This document shows positions 7,334 through 15,457 of a DNA stretch of 36,896 nucleotides, piece by piece. Position 1 is the stretch's first letter; each line of letters begins with the position of its first letter. Origin of the DNA: Nocardia aurea (GTDB lineage: Bacteria; Actinomycetota; Actinomycetes; Mycobacteriales; Mycobacteriaceae). Under the pieces are notes generated by a model that made no database searches, was not told the DNA's origin, and saw nothing but the letters and a program-made list of their open reading frames with translations. Position numbers and translations under genes: made by a program. The DNA is taken from positions 1 through 36,896 of the forward strand of contig NZ_QCYJ01000100.1 in the NCBI RefSeq assembly GCF_003123685.1, in the 5' to 3' direction.

Positions 7334-9100
7334 GCAGCCCCCAAAGACAGTAAAAGCGGCCGATCCACCCCGGCTCGCGACGATTTTTGAAGCGAGAACG
7401 TGGGGTTTCCGCGGGCCAGCAGATCCTGTACCTGTTCGTGTGCCCCGGCGCCTTGCAATCGGTGCAGCAGCCAGGCCACTTCGCGTGGGTCGTCGAGCGT
7501 GCTGGTCGAAGGGTCGCGGGCCAGCAGAGCGTGCACTTGGTCGTGTGCGTTGGCCTTCGATAATTCGCCGAGCAGCCAGGACACCGTCATCGGGTCATCG
7601 AGTTCGGCGTGCGCGGCAGTGTCGCGTGCCAGCAAGACTCCCAATTGCTCGTGTGCGCCGGACTTTCGGAACTCGCGTACCAGCCACGCGACGCGCCCGG
7701 GTCATCGAGAACGGCATGCGCGGCGGCGCGCTCGGCCAGCACGAGGGCCTGCTTGTCTGCCCCTGCCGTCCGCAACTCACGCAGCAGTCCCGCCACTCCC
7801 AGCGGGTCATCGAGCTCGGCATGGGCGGCCGGATCGCGCGCCAGTAATACCCGCACCTGTTCGTGCGCCCCGGATTGCCGCAATCCGCGCAATACGCGCG
7901 CCACGTCACGCGGGTGGCCGAGTGCGGTGTGAGTGGCGGGGTCGCGGGCCAGTAGCGCCAGCATTTGTTCGCGTGCCCCGTTCTCCCGCAGTTCGTCCAG
8001 CAGTTCGGTTACACCGGCCGGATCGAGGGGACTGTGCTCGGCAGCCCAGGTGGCGGGTTTCGGGTCGTCGGGGAACAGCGTGCTCATGGAGGTGACGAGT
8101 GCGCGGGCCGAGCGCGGGTGGCCGTGGCTGGTGGCGTTCTTCCACAGTTGGGCGGCTTCACGGTAGATCCTGCGGTCCCAGGCGGCCTGAGCGAGGGTGT
8201 GCTGGTGGGTGCGGTGGGTGTGGGCGGCGGCTTGCCAGAACCCGAGTGGCGGAATCAGGTGGGCGCGAGTGCGTCGACCGTGCTGGTCCAGGTAGTCGGC
8301 CAGTTGATACACCTGCTCCTCTGCGGTGTCACCGCCAGTGCCCTGCCGCCCCGGTCGGCCGGGTGCGCTGGCGGGGCGGGGGCGGATGAGGGTGATCGGA
8401 CCGCGTGCGCCCTTACACGATCTGCTGGTCTCGGCGAGCGCGGCCTCGAACCAGTCGTGATCGAGGCAGTCCCATTCGGCGTCGCTGAGATAGCCTGCGG
8501 CAGCATCGCGCAGCAGCGTGAACGGCAACACGTTCGGATGTCCCATCCGCACCGCGTCCATCGCCGTCCCGATAACCGCCTGCCCCGTCGAGCTCACAGA
8601 GCGCGAGTCTTGCCCGTCGAAGAATCACCGAGCATGACAGCGATCCCGCTGCACCCATCCAGTGCCCGCTCCACCACACCGGCGAGCAGATCATCGTGAG
8701 CACGCGCTATGTAGGGCGGCAGCATCTCCGCCTTGCCCCCACCCCGGCCTTCCGCGCTCGAGGCGGTGATGGTTTCGTGCACCTCCAAAGCGAATGGATC
8801 CAATATCTCCGACAGCGAGACCCCCGGGCGGTGCCTGAACTCGTCGCTGGCCCGAGTGTGTGCGTCCTTCCACATTCGAAGCGCACCCGGCTCGGAAATA
8901 CCCCACGCACGCAGGACAGGATCGAGATTTACCCACCGAGGGAAGGTGATGCCCTGCACCCAGCCGTGAATCGTATTAGGGGCGGCCGTTACTCCCGCAG
9001 CCGCTGCGAGCTTGTGGTAGCTGACCGCAACGCCGACGTAGAGCGAATGCAATGCCCGCTGAAGATCCTCTCGGGTACGGACCTCGTGTGGGTCGATCAC
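7270..9100 (-). pseudogene. XRE-type HTH / STAND NTPase with repeats: P-loop core deleted, frameshifted
   Basis: The N-terminal part (to 8594) carries an XRE-like helix-turn-helix (KLAAAAGVTAAPNTIHGWVQG) and a Walker A motif GDSSTGKTRA, then stops after one more residue. The next piece (8597 down) resumes with STGQAVIGTAMDAVRMGH and LSDAEWDCL, which in intact relatives lies well downstream of the P-loop, so most of the NTPase core is missing. It continues through QLADYLDQHGRRTRAHLIPP to tandem units of about 36 residues (LLARDPAAHAELDDP). Near 7692 one base is missing: restoring one C gives PGAVAWLVREFRKSGAHEQL and rejoins the frame used to 7270. The GTG at 9100 is chosen as start because GAGGGG lies seven bases upstream. 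Intact relatives are signal-sensing NTPases of unknown role; this copy should be dead. The natural 3' end is unclear and may be near 7340. Confidence 0.8.
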
Positions 9101-9241
9101 CACCACTCCCCTCACATACCAGCGGACCGTGTTCGGTACCGTTCGGCAGCCCAGGCCCGCACACACCGGTCGACCTCGTATCCGCAGCGATCAGCCCGCA
9201 CCGGGTGCACCGAATACGCCAAACGCGCAACGCTGACCACC

Positions 9242-9430
9242 ATGATCAAAGACATCCTCGCTGGCATCGCCCTCATACTGCAGAACGCCGCCCGGATCCC
9301 CGCCGAACTCACCGAACTCCTCGAAGCCTGCCAGCCACTCGTCCCCGCCGCGCGCACACTCACGAGCCCCGGTCCACACCCCGATAAACCAGTTTCATCG
9401 TCGGTCAAAAGGCGCATCGCTCGGTCGTGA
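9242..9430 (+). CDS. Small hypothetical protein
   Basis: 62 residues beginning MIKDILAGIALILQNAARIP, an amphipathic or membrane-seeking N-terminal helix, then PAELTELLEACQPLVPAA and a basic tail. There is no clear ribosome binding site. The composition is unlike a random high-GC frame, but no family is recognised. It is divergent from the HTH/STAND pseudogene and its end overlaps the convergent acetyltransferase gene. Confidence 0.4.
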   Translation: MIKDILAGIALILQNAARIPAELTELLEACQPLVPAARTLTSPGPHPDKPVSSSVKRRIARS

Positions 9431-9970
9431 CGACTCAATAACGAAGTGGCGAAACAACTTATCTCTTCGCTTCTCCACTTCTCCCTCGGTCACGTTCGCA
9501 ACTACGTCCACTTTTCGCAGCATCCCCAAGCTGCCGTGGTTCTTGGCCTCCACAACCCCGCCCAGCGTCGCGACGTCGGCCAGGTCGGCGTGTGTCAGCA
9601 GTGCCATGAGGATCGCTGTCCCGATCCCTCCGCATTGTCGCTTCGGGTCCACGGCAATATTCACCCCGCCGTGGAAGGGTGGGTTCACGGGATCGCCCTC
9701 GTTAGGGCCGCCATCGCCGGTTACCTGAACCGAAACATAACCAATGGGAGCGCTCGTTTCCGGATCGCGTGCCATCCACCGTTGCAGTGGCCGAGCGCGA
9801 TATATGCCTGCGCTGATTCTCGAGCCGCCAACCGAAGGCCGAAGCTGGTGCTCGAGAGGGCCGACGTAGTTCGCGATTGACTCGTTCTTCCACCACAGTT
9901 CCAAGACCTTAAGGTCAGCACTGGTGAAATCGGTCAGATCAATCTCGGGCAATTCCATGCCTGCCATCAT
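9395..9970 (-). CDS. GNAT-family N-acetyltransferase
   Basis: 191 residues with the GNAT fold order. An N-terminal region (LKVLELWWKNESIANYVGP) precedes a central strand GYVSVQVTG, and then NIAVDPKRQCGGIGTAILMALL holds the acetyl-CoA pyrophosphate loop (RQCGGIG, matching the Q/R-x-x-G-x-G/A motif A). A C-terminal VVEAKNHGSLGMLRKV matches the motif B helix region (N..S...). It would transfer an acetyl group from acetyl-CoA to an amine; the substrate is unknown. The start could be ATG at 9970, 9967 or 9958; none has a strong ribosome binding site. It is a single gene, not obviously in an operon. Confidence 0.78.
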   Translation of the reverse strand: MMAGMELPEIDLTDFTSADLKVLELWWKNESIANYVGPLEHQLRPSVGGSRISAGIYRARPLQRWMARDPETSAPIGYVSVQVTGDGGPNEGDPVNPPFHGGVNIAVDPKRQCGGIGTAILMALLTHADLADVATLGGVVEAKNHGSLGMLRKVDVVANVTEGEVEKRRDKLFRHFVIESSRPSDAPFDRR

Positions 9971-10099
9971 CGCCTATTCGCTTGGGAGCGAGAGCAGTTC
10001 AGCGAGTGTCGGAGCATTTGTCCTCTCCGCTACCCCGGACACTCGTCGAGGGCGACCGCCCAGTAGGTGGTCGCCCTCGACGAGAACCAGCCGGAAGAC

Positions 10100-10262
10100 T
10101 CAGCGCAGGGCGCTGCGGCGGCCCGTGACCAGCCCGAGGAGAAACAGCAGGATCACCGCACCGACCAGGCAGGTGAAGAAGCTGAACCACAATCCACCGC
10201 CCACGACGTCAGTACCCGCAGCTTCAGCAGGAATCTGCCCAGCAGGCCACCGACGACGATCT
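10100..10262 (-). pseudogene. Membrane protein remnant (GlsB/YeaQ/YmgE-like)
   Basis: Reading minus from 10262, EIVVGGLLGRFLLKL runs in one frame. After a one-base loss near 10210 the other frame gives GTDVVGGGLWFSFFTCLVG and AVILLFLLGLVTGR to a stop at 10100. The joined reading resembles the last two helices of the small GlsB/YeaQ/YmgE membrane protein family. It is fused directly to the glyA fragment without its own start, so it is a remnant. The family assignment is moderate. Confidence 0.5.
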
Positions 10263-10506
10263 CGGCGAAGTCCTGCTTGGCCAGGATCAGACCCGACCGC
10301 TGACCGCCCAAGGTCTTGTGCACCGTGGAGGGCACCACATCGGCGTACGGCACCGGCGACGGATGCAGATCGGCCGCGACAAGTCCGGCGAAGTGGGCCA
10401 TGTCCACCCATAGCGAGATCGCCGACCACCCCGCCACGATCACCTTCGGACGCGACGCCCGCGCGACGTCGGCGACCTCCTTCATATCGATACGGTGGTC
10501 TTCCTT
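10261..10506 (-). pseudogene. Serine hydroxymethyltransferase fragment
   Basis: About 80 codons match the PLP-binding core of SHMT: RPKVIVAGWSA, then VDMAHFAGLVAADLHPSPVP, YADVVPSTVHKTLGGQRSG and LILAKQDFA. The Lys of THKTL-type motifs (here VHKTL) is the PLP lysine. Between GWSA and VDMAHF about 19 residues normally present (the PR.LDF..FREIADEVGA segment) are missing in frame. The N-terminal and C-terminal two thirds of the enzyme are absent. It is a decayed, internally deleted copy, joined at its end to a membrane-protein remnant. Confidence 0.8.
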
Positions 10507-10605
10507 GCTCACCCCGGACGATGCACCTCGTAGAGCTTGCCAGCCAAACGTAAGGTGGGCCAGCACGCTTCTTCGTTGTCAGGAGATTTTGCGGAGAATA
10601 CCGAA

Positions 10606-11142
10606 TCAGCGAGGTGGTGCCGTTCTCGGTGCGAATAGCCTGAACGCACTGAAGACCAACATAGCCGAAAGTCCGACGAGTACCATGTATCCGCCGAGCC
10701 TGATGTTCGGCAAGGTTTCGGCAGTCTGCGACCACGTCAAGGGCCCCTTAATGGCTAGGACGGAGAAGAATAGGGCCATCAGGCCCGCGACCAGACCTGC
10801 GGCTGCCCACAACCGACTCGCGCTGCGTACGGTCAACGCACCCAGGACGATCACGCCGACAAAGAGCATCCACGAAAGCCATCCGAAGTAGGCTGTCTGG
10901 ACTGCGGACGGGCCGCCCTCGGTGGCGACTCTCAAGGCACTGAAATCCATCGCCACAGAGGGAGTCCCCGTCTTCGGGTCAGCTGGGCTATGGAGCCAGT
11001 CGGGGCCAACGGTGCTGCCGATCAGAACAATCGCCGTGCCGAGGACGATTGATCCCTCTCTGATTTCCCTACCTGCCACTCGTTTGTTCGCGGCTCGTGC
11101 GGTCCTCATAATTGCCTTACTGGAAATATCGTCGTTGCTCAT
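10606..11142 (-). CDS. Four-helix integral membrane protein, unknown function
   Basis: 178 residues with four predicted membrane helices, at about residues 30-48 (GSIVLGTAIVLIGS), 88-108 (FGWLSWMLFVGVIVLGAL), 112-132 (LWAAAGLVAGLMALFFSVLA) and 146-165 (GGYMVLVGLSAMLVFSAF). A basic N-terminus (RTARAANKRVAGR) suggests an inside orientation. An external loop (residues 50-85) has DWLHSPADPKTG. The ATG at 11142 has no clear ribosome binding site. No family is recognised. It stands alone between remnants and may or may not be functional. Confidence 0.6.
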   Translation of the reverse strand: MSNDDISSKAIMRTARAANKRVAGREIREGSIVLGTAIVLIGSTVGPDWLHSPADPKTGTPSVAMDFSALRVATEGGPSAVQTAYFGWLSWMLFVGVIVLGALTVRSASRLWAAAGLVAGLMALFFSVLAIKGPLTWSQTAETLPNIRLGGYMVLVGLSAMLVFSAFRLFAPRTAPPR

Positions 11143-11797
11143 ATTCGCATTGAACGGGATTGCAGAAATCGCCGTACTGTCCTATTTCTCGGACAGCAAA
11201 TCTGCGTTCCGGTTCTGCCGGTTCCGGTTGAAGACTGGCTCTGGCACACACTTCGTGATTGATCCAGCTTGAGATCTGCTGAGACGCAGTCGGGTTGGCC
11301 CATCGCCGATGGTGTGATCGCGGAGTACTGAGGGTTCCTTTCCACATCTGGACTGGATGGCCATCGGTGCGGTTCGTGCAGCTGGTTCGACGGTGCGTAT
11401 CGACGCGCTTTCGACGGAGTCGAATTGTTCGACCTCCCGGCGGTCTCGGTCCACCCGATACCGCTACCGAGGCAAGGCGATTCCCGCACCCTGGCTGGCG
11501 GCGCTGCCCGCACCGACACCGGCGGCATGATCTCGTGGAGAACCCGGCGCTCAGTAATCGGCACGCCGGGTTCGGCGGGCGGGCCGGGGAAACCCACCGG
11601 GAGCAATCCCGGCAGGGCGCTCCGGTCCGACCCAACAACCTCGGCGGTGCCGTCGAACGCACCATCGCTCGGCACCGGCGTCGCCTCACCACGATTCCCG
11701 AGGTCGATCACCGGCCGGAACTGCCCGGGATCGGCGAGGTCGCGACAGCTCCGGCACACGGTCCGGTCCAGGCGCATCTGCGTGCTGATCGGACGCG
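11143..11797. other. Gene-poor segment
   Basis: Open frames exist on both strands but none shows family motifs or a convincing start. The bases 11255-11265 (gtgattgatcc) and their surroundings recur at 26900-26910 (see findings). A minus frame over 11420-11800 encodes CRSCRDLADPGQFRPVIDLG, which could be decayed coding sequence, but no family could be named. Confidence 0.4.
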
Positions 11798-11974
11798 ATG
11801 CGGACCCGCGACTGTCACGCCCGAATCCATGGCTTGCTGGCGGGCGGTAAGTCCCTGCGCAGTATCGGTCGCGAGCTGGGTTTGGCGCGCGGCAACATCC
11901 GCCGTTTCGCCCGCGCTGGCTCACCCAAAGAGTTGCTGGTCAAACAACCGCCCCGGATACCGCGACTGATGTAA
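11798..11974 (+). pseudogene. ISL3-family transposase fragment (internal HTH part)
   Basis: Codons 11798-11974 read RIHGLLAGGKSLRSIGREL, then GLARGNIRRFARAGSPKELLVK, before a stop. This is the internal helix-turn-helix segment found between the two halves of the catalytic domain in actinobacterial ISL3 transposases (RYAAVHALLAEG-type followed by TVRRFARA). The DDE parts and terminal repeats are not present here. It lies just left of the catabolic island. Confidence 0.72.
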
Positions 11975-12157
11975 GGCTCTAGTGCTTTGGCACGTCGAAG
12001 TATGCAACGATGCCTGCGCCCCGACGTCTGTCACTTCGCCGTCACCTCTATGGGCAGACCGCGGCGACAGCGTTGGATGCTGCGAAAAGTGCGCGACGAC
12101 TCGCCCTGCTGATACGACTCCGAGGTGCGATGGACGCATTGACACGACATAGGCGTG

Positions 12158-12175
12158 ATCACCCGAAAGGGTGAT
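12158..12175. promoter_or_regulatory. Inverted repeat upstream of the LuxR-type regulator
   Basis: ATCACCC, GAAA, GGGTGAT form a perfect 7-bp inverted repeat about 100 bp before the regulator start. It could be an operator or a small hairpin; the stem is too short for a confident terminator call. Confidence 0.35.
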
Positions 12176-12276
12176 ATTTCTCGATGCTCGGTAGGAGTCG
12201 CCGCATTATGTGATGCACTACCATGAGTCGTTACCATTATGACGATGGTCACAGTGGTAGCTGGAAGGGGATGGTC

Positions 12277-13479
12277 ATGACGCAGATTGCGTTCGAAGGC
12301 CACCTGCGGCCGTTACTGCCCTCTCCATTCGAGCGCACGGTGAGCACGGGAGAACTGGCAGAGCTCGACGCGGTCTTGAATTCAGCGCTTGACCTGGTGC
12401 GCCCGGCGACCAGCGTCCCGATCGGAGAGGTGAACGACTTCGGTACAGCAACCCGGGCGCTCGAAGAGGCTTGGGAGGTTGTGAGAAGAGCCTTGAAAAG
12501 CACATCGGCGCAGGGAGACGCGCGCGATCACAACCTGCTGGCGCTCATCGACCGCCTTCGTCGGCTCGATGTAGTCGTCCGTGAAAGCGAGTCTCGGCGC
12601 CGGCAAGCAGTACTTCAGGCCGTAGGACCGTCACTAAGCCGACTCCAGGCGGCCGAGTCACTGCCGCGTTTGATTGCACTGGTGCCCGAGGTGATCTGCC
12701 ACCTCGGGTTCGATCGCGCCATCATGTCGCGAGTTATCGATGCCCAGTGGGTTACGGAGGCGTCCCACGTCGTCGGCGACGAGGCATGGGCTGACATCAT
12801 CACCCAAGTTGGGCAACTGGCGCCGGCTTCGCTGCGCGGTGCCAGCATGCCTGAATCGGAGGTGGTGCGGCGGCGCGCACCGGCGCTGGTCCGCGACGTT
12901 CAGAGCACGGCTCGGGTACATCGGCCGATGGCGGAAGCTTCCCTCTCACGCAGCTACGTCGCTGCTCCGATCGTCTTGCAGTCACACGTAGTGGGCCTTG
13001 TGCACGGCGATCGTGTGTTCCACCGCGGAGATATCGATTCTTTCGACCGCGATATCCTGGCAATGTTTGCAGATGGCCTCAGTCTCGCCTTCGAGCGAGC
13101 GTCGATGGAAGCGCGTCTGCAGAGCATTCGTTCTAGCCTGCATCAGTTGATTGGCGAGGCGGCAGCGCCGGATGAGATGGATCGTGGGCTGGAGAGTCCA
13201 CCCGCGCCGCTGGCAGCAACCGGTAGTTCGGCGCCGCGTTGGCGTTCATCGCTCGGCTCGGCGTCGATGGACGTGCTGGCCGAGAAACTGACGAGGCGGG
13301 AGCTCCAGATCGTGCGACACTTGGCGCGTGGTGAGACCAACGCACAAATCGCCTCACGCCTAGTGCTCTCGGAAGACACGGTCAAGACACACGTCAAGCA
13401 CATCTTGCGGAAACTGGGCGCCTCGAATCGCGCCGAGGCGGTATCGAAGTGGCTCTTGGCCAACGCCGGTCAGGCCTGA
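12277..13479 (+). CDS. GAF-domain LuxR-family transcriptional regulator
   Basis: 400 residues. A helical N-terminal segment with a likely coiled coil (residues 70-115, LIDRLRRLDVVVRESESRR) precedes a GAF-like sensory domain (about 130-285). The C-terminal LuxR helix-turn-helix (about 330-395) reads LTRRELQIVRHLARGETNAQ then IASRLVLSEDTVKTHVKHIL, the canonical GerE-type motif. No receiver domain is present, so a small ligand rather than phosphorylation probably controls it. The ATG at 12277 is chosen because GGAAGGGG lies six bases upstream; the ATG at 12271 would be too close. It borders the ferredoxin reductase/P450 cluster and converges with it on a shared terminator, so it is the best candidate for the pathway activator (inference). 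This architecture recurs next to actinobacterial catabolic clusters. Confidence 0.88.
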   Translation: MTQIAFEGHLRPLLPSPFERTVSTGELAELDAVLNSALDLVRPATSVPIGEVNDFGTATRALEEAWEVVRRALKSTSAQGDARDHNLLALIDRLRRLDVVVRESESRRRQAVLQAVGPSLSRLQAAESLPRLIALVPEVICHLGFDRAIMSRVIDAQWVTEASHVVGDEAWADIITQVGQLAPASLRGASMPESEVVRRRAPALVRDVQSTARVHRPMAEASLSRSYVAAPIVLQSHVVGLVHGDRVFHRGDIDSFDRDILAMFADGLSLAFERASMEARLQSIRSSLHQLIGEAAAPDEMDRGLESPPAPLAATGSSAPRWRSSLGSASMDVLAEKLTRRELQIVRHLARGETNAQIASRLVLSEDTVKTHVKHILRKLGASNRAEAVSKWLLANAGQA

Positions 13480-13494
13480 CCGGAGAACGAACGA

Positions 13495-13535
13495 GACGGA
13501 TAAGAGCCGGTTCGTGGAGACGGCTCTCATCCGTC
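13495..13535. terminator. Bidirectional terminator between convergent genes
   Basis: A 15-bp stem with one mismatch (13495-13509 with 13521-13535) and an 11-base loop lies between the regulator stop (13479) and the ferredoxin reductase stop (13544). The mismatch is A:C on the plus strand but would be a U:G wobble in the minus transcript. No long T-run is present, as is common in actinomycetes. Confidence 0.75.
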
Positions 13536-13543
13536 TACATTCG

Positions 13544-14788
13544 TCAGGTGAGCGCGAGCGCTTCTTTAAGTGGCTTCGTCCCCGCGCGCAGCGCCTCGAC
13601 CGGGACTTGCTGGCCGCTCACGATCAGTCGCTTCGCTGCAGCGAAACCCGCCGGGTCATTGACAACTTCCGCACAGCGAACCCGACCCCGGTTGAGATGT
13701 AGCACCATGAATGACGTGTCGATCCGAGGGTCGCCTCGAACCACCAGCTCATGGCCATGCTCAAGGACGCCGGCCACCTGTAGTTTCAGGTCGTATTGAT
13801 CGGACCAGAACCACGGCAGCGCTTCGTACGGACGTGGACGGCCCAGGATGGACGCGGCAGCGACCTTCGCCTGCTCGGTCGCGTTGGGCACCGACTCGAG
13901 GCGGCGCAGCGTCCCGCTCGTGACCTCGGGGAAGCGTGCAACGTCGCCGACTGCGTAGACGCCAGGGGCCGACGTACTCATGTGCGCGTCCACGAGGATG
14001 CCGTCTTCGACGGCAATGCCCGCAGCTTCCGCCAGCTCGGTGCGAGGCACGAGCCCGATGCCGACGACCACGAAATCGGCTGGCACGCTACGTCCGCTCG
14101 CGAGGCGGACCGCGGTCACCGCGCCGGACTGATCGTGGTCGAAGCCCTCAATAGAGGAGCCGGTCGACACGTCGACCCCTCGGTCGATGTGCTGGCACCG
14201 GTAGAAATCAGCGATCACCGGTGAACTCACGCGGGCCAGGAGCCGTGGAGCGACCTCGACGACGACCACCTCGACGCCGAGTGCTCGGGCAACGGCCGCA
14301 AACTCGAGCCCGATGTATCCGCCGCCTACGACCACGACTCGGCTCCCAAGCGTCATGCGGTCGCGCAGAGCGTCTGCGTCGACTTTGGTCCGCATATAGT
14401 GCACGTTGGGCGCCAAGACCGTGCCGGGAAGCGTGCGCGCCTGTCCGCCGGTCGCCATTACGAGATGGTCGTAGGGCAGTCTCTGCCCGTCGCCCAGTGC
14501 CACAGATCGGCCTTGGGGGTCGATGGACTTGACGCTTGTGGAGATCTGCACGTCGATGTTGTGCTGTTCATAGACCTCGCGCCGTCGCAGGAGGAGGTCG
14601 GCCGCAGATGATGTCCCCTTGAGGTACGCCTTTGAGAGGGGGGGACGAGAATATGGGTAGAGAGGTTCTTCACCGATCATTGTGATCGGGCCAGAATATT
14701 TGCCTTGACGTAACGCCGCGACCACCTCGGCGCCAGCTTGGCCGGCACCGACTACAACGACGCGGCCATTGGCAGATGGGTCGGTCAT
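13544..14788 (-). CDS. NAD(P)H-dependent FAD ferredoxin reductase of a P450 system
   Basis: About 414 residues. The N-terminal FAD motif VVVGAGQAGAEVVAALR, the RPPLSKAYL motif (residue 48-56) and ATGGQAR are followed by a second dinucleotide fold VVVVGGGYIGLEFAAVAR for NAD(P)H. A flavin motif YAVGDVARF and PNATEQAKVAAASILG come next, with a C-terminal DQYDLKLQVAG interface domain. This is the putidaredoxin-reductase/CamA class, which passes NAD(P)H electrons to a [2Fe-2S] ferredoxin. The ATG at 14788 overlaps the ferredoxin stop (TGATG), so the two genes are co-translated. Both are divergent from the P450 operon and presumably supply its electrons. All motifs are intact. Confidence 0.94.
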   Translation of the reverse strand: MTDPSANGRVVVVGAGQAGAEVVAALRQGKYSGPITMIGEEPLYPYSRPPLSKAYLKGTSSAADLLLRRREVYEQHNIDVQISTSVKSIDPQGRSVALGDGQRLPYDHLVMATGGQARTLPGTVLAPNVHYMRTKVDADALRDRMTLGSRVVVVGGGYIGLEFAAVARALGVEVVVVEVAPRLLARVSSPVIADFYRCQHIDRGVDVSTGSSIEGFDHDQSGAVTAVRLASGRSVPADFVVVGIGLVPRTELAEAAGIAVEDGILVDAHMSTSAPGVYAVGDVARFPEVTSGTLRRLESVPNATEQAKVAAASILGRPRPYEALPWFWSDQYDLKLQVAGVLEHGHELVVRGDPRIDTSFMVLHLNRGRVRCAEVVNDPAGFAAAKRLIVSGQQVPVEALRAGTKPLKEALALT

Positions 14789-15108
14789 CACTGATCCGCC
14801 GGGAGTTGCAGGACGATGCCGTCGATGTCGGCCCTACAGACAATCTGGCACGCCAGGCGGCTGTTCTTGGCGCGCTCCGTTGCGGTGGCCTCAAGGAGCG
14901 CGTCTTCCTCAGGGCTGATCACCGGTAAGACACTGTCCCATTCTCCCTGAACGAACACGTGGCAGGTAGCGCATGACAGCTCGCCACCGCACTCTCCGAG
15001 GATGCCCGGAACCAAGTTGTCCAGGGCCGCATTCATAGCACTGCTGTCCTTGGTTGCGTCGACCTCGTGCCGGGTGCCGTCCGGTGCGACGAATACCACC
15101 TGCGCCAT
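14788..15108 (-). CDS. [2Fe-2S] ferredoxin, putidaredoxin/adrenodoxin type
   Basis: 106 residues. Four cluster Cys are present: GECGGELSCATC gives the C-x5-C-x2-C spacing and SRLACQIV supplies the fourth. The fold begins AQVVFVAPDGTRHEV and ends ADIDGIVLQLP. It would carry single electrons from the reductase to the P450 (soluble, cytoplasmic). The start ATG at 15108 follows AGGAGG at the right distance and excludes the longer frame to 15147. It is first in a two-gene operon with the reductase and divergent from the SDR-P450 operon across about 350 bp. Confidence 0.94.
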   Translation of the reverse strand: MAQVVFVAPDGTRHEVDATKDSSAMNAALDNLVPGILGECGGELSCATCHVFVQGEWDSVLPVISPEEDALLEATATERAKNSRLACQIVCRADIDGIVLQLPADQ

Positions 15109-15457
15109 TGCCGTCCTCCTTCTATCGAATCCGGTGACCGGAATCACTGTGCTTGGCTTGAACGCTAGGCGTTGGAAGGGTGCGCGATCATCACTCGCTG
15201 GTGGTCACTCCACCTCCCGGACGGGTGTCACGAGCGTGAATCCGGTCAGTGCGGGCCTCACGAAGCTGCCTCTTTTGCGTCCTGCACCGCGCTACCCGCT
15301 CCCATCGTGTCGCCCTGTTTCGGTCGGCTTTCAGCAGCCCGGGCAGCGGGCATCAACCCCAGGGGGTGATCGAAGGAATCCCCACGGGAGATGTTCGGAA
15401 GGGAGCGTCTTCGTAATGTCGGTCACACCGGATTAACACTCACGATGGGACAACGGC
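15109..15457. promoter_or_regulatory. Divergent control region of the P450 island
   Basis: This 349-bp region separates the ferredoxin operon from the SDR-P450 operon and should hold both promoters. A perfect 13-bp palindrome TCCGGTGACCGGA sits at 15130-15142, just upstream of the ferredoxin ribosome binding site. The word AATCCGGT occurs three times: 15128-15135 and 15239-15246 on plus, and 15427-15434 on minus (followed there by GTGACC). These could be regulator sites. The right end (about 15335-15440) has a recognisable homologous copy at 27100-27230 upstream of the second SDR. No sigma-factor boxes are claimed. Confidence 0.55.

Noticed and set aside
11139..11924. 261-codon minus-strand frame
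   Set aside because: No ribosome site, no family motif, and it overlaps the start of the membrane protein gene and an ISL3 fragment.
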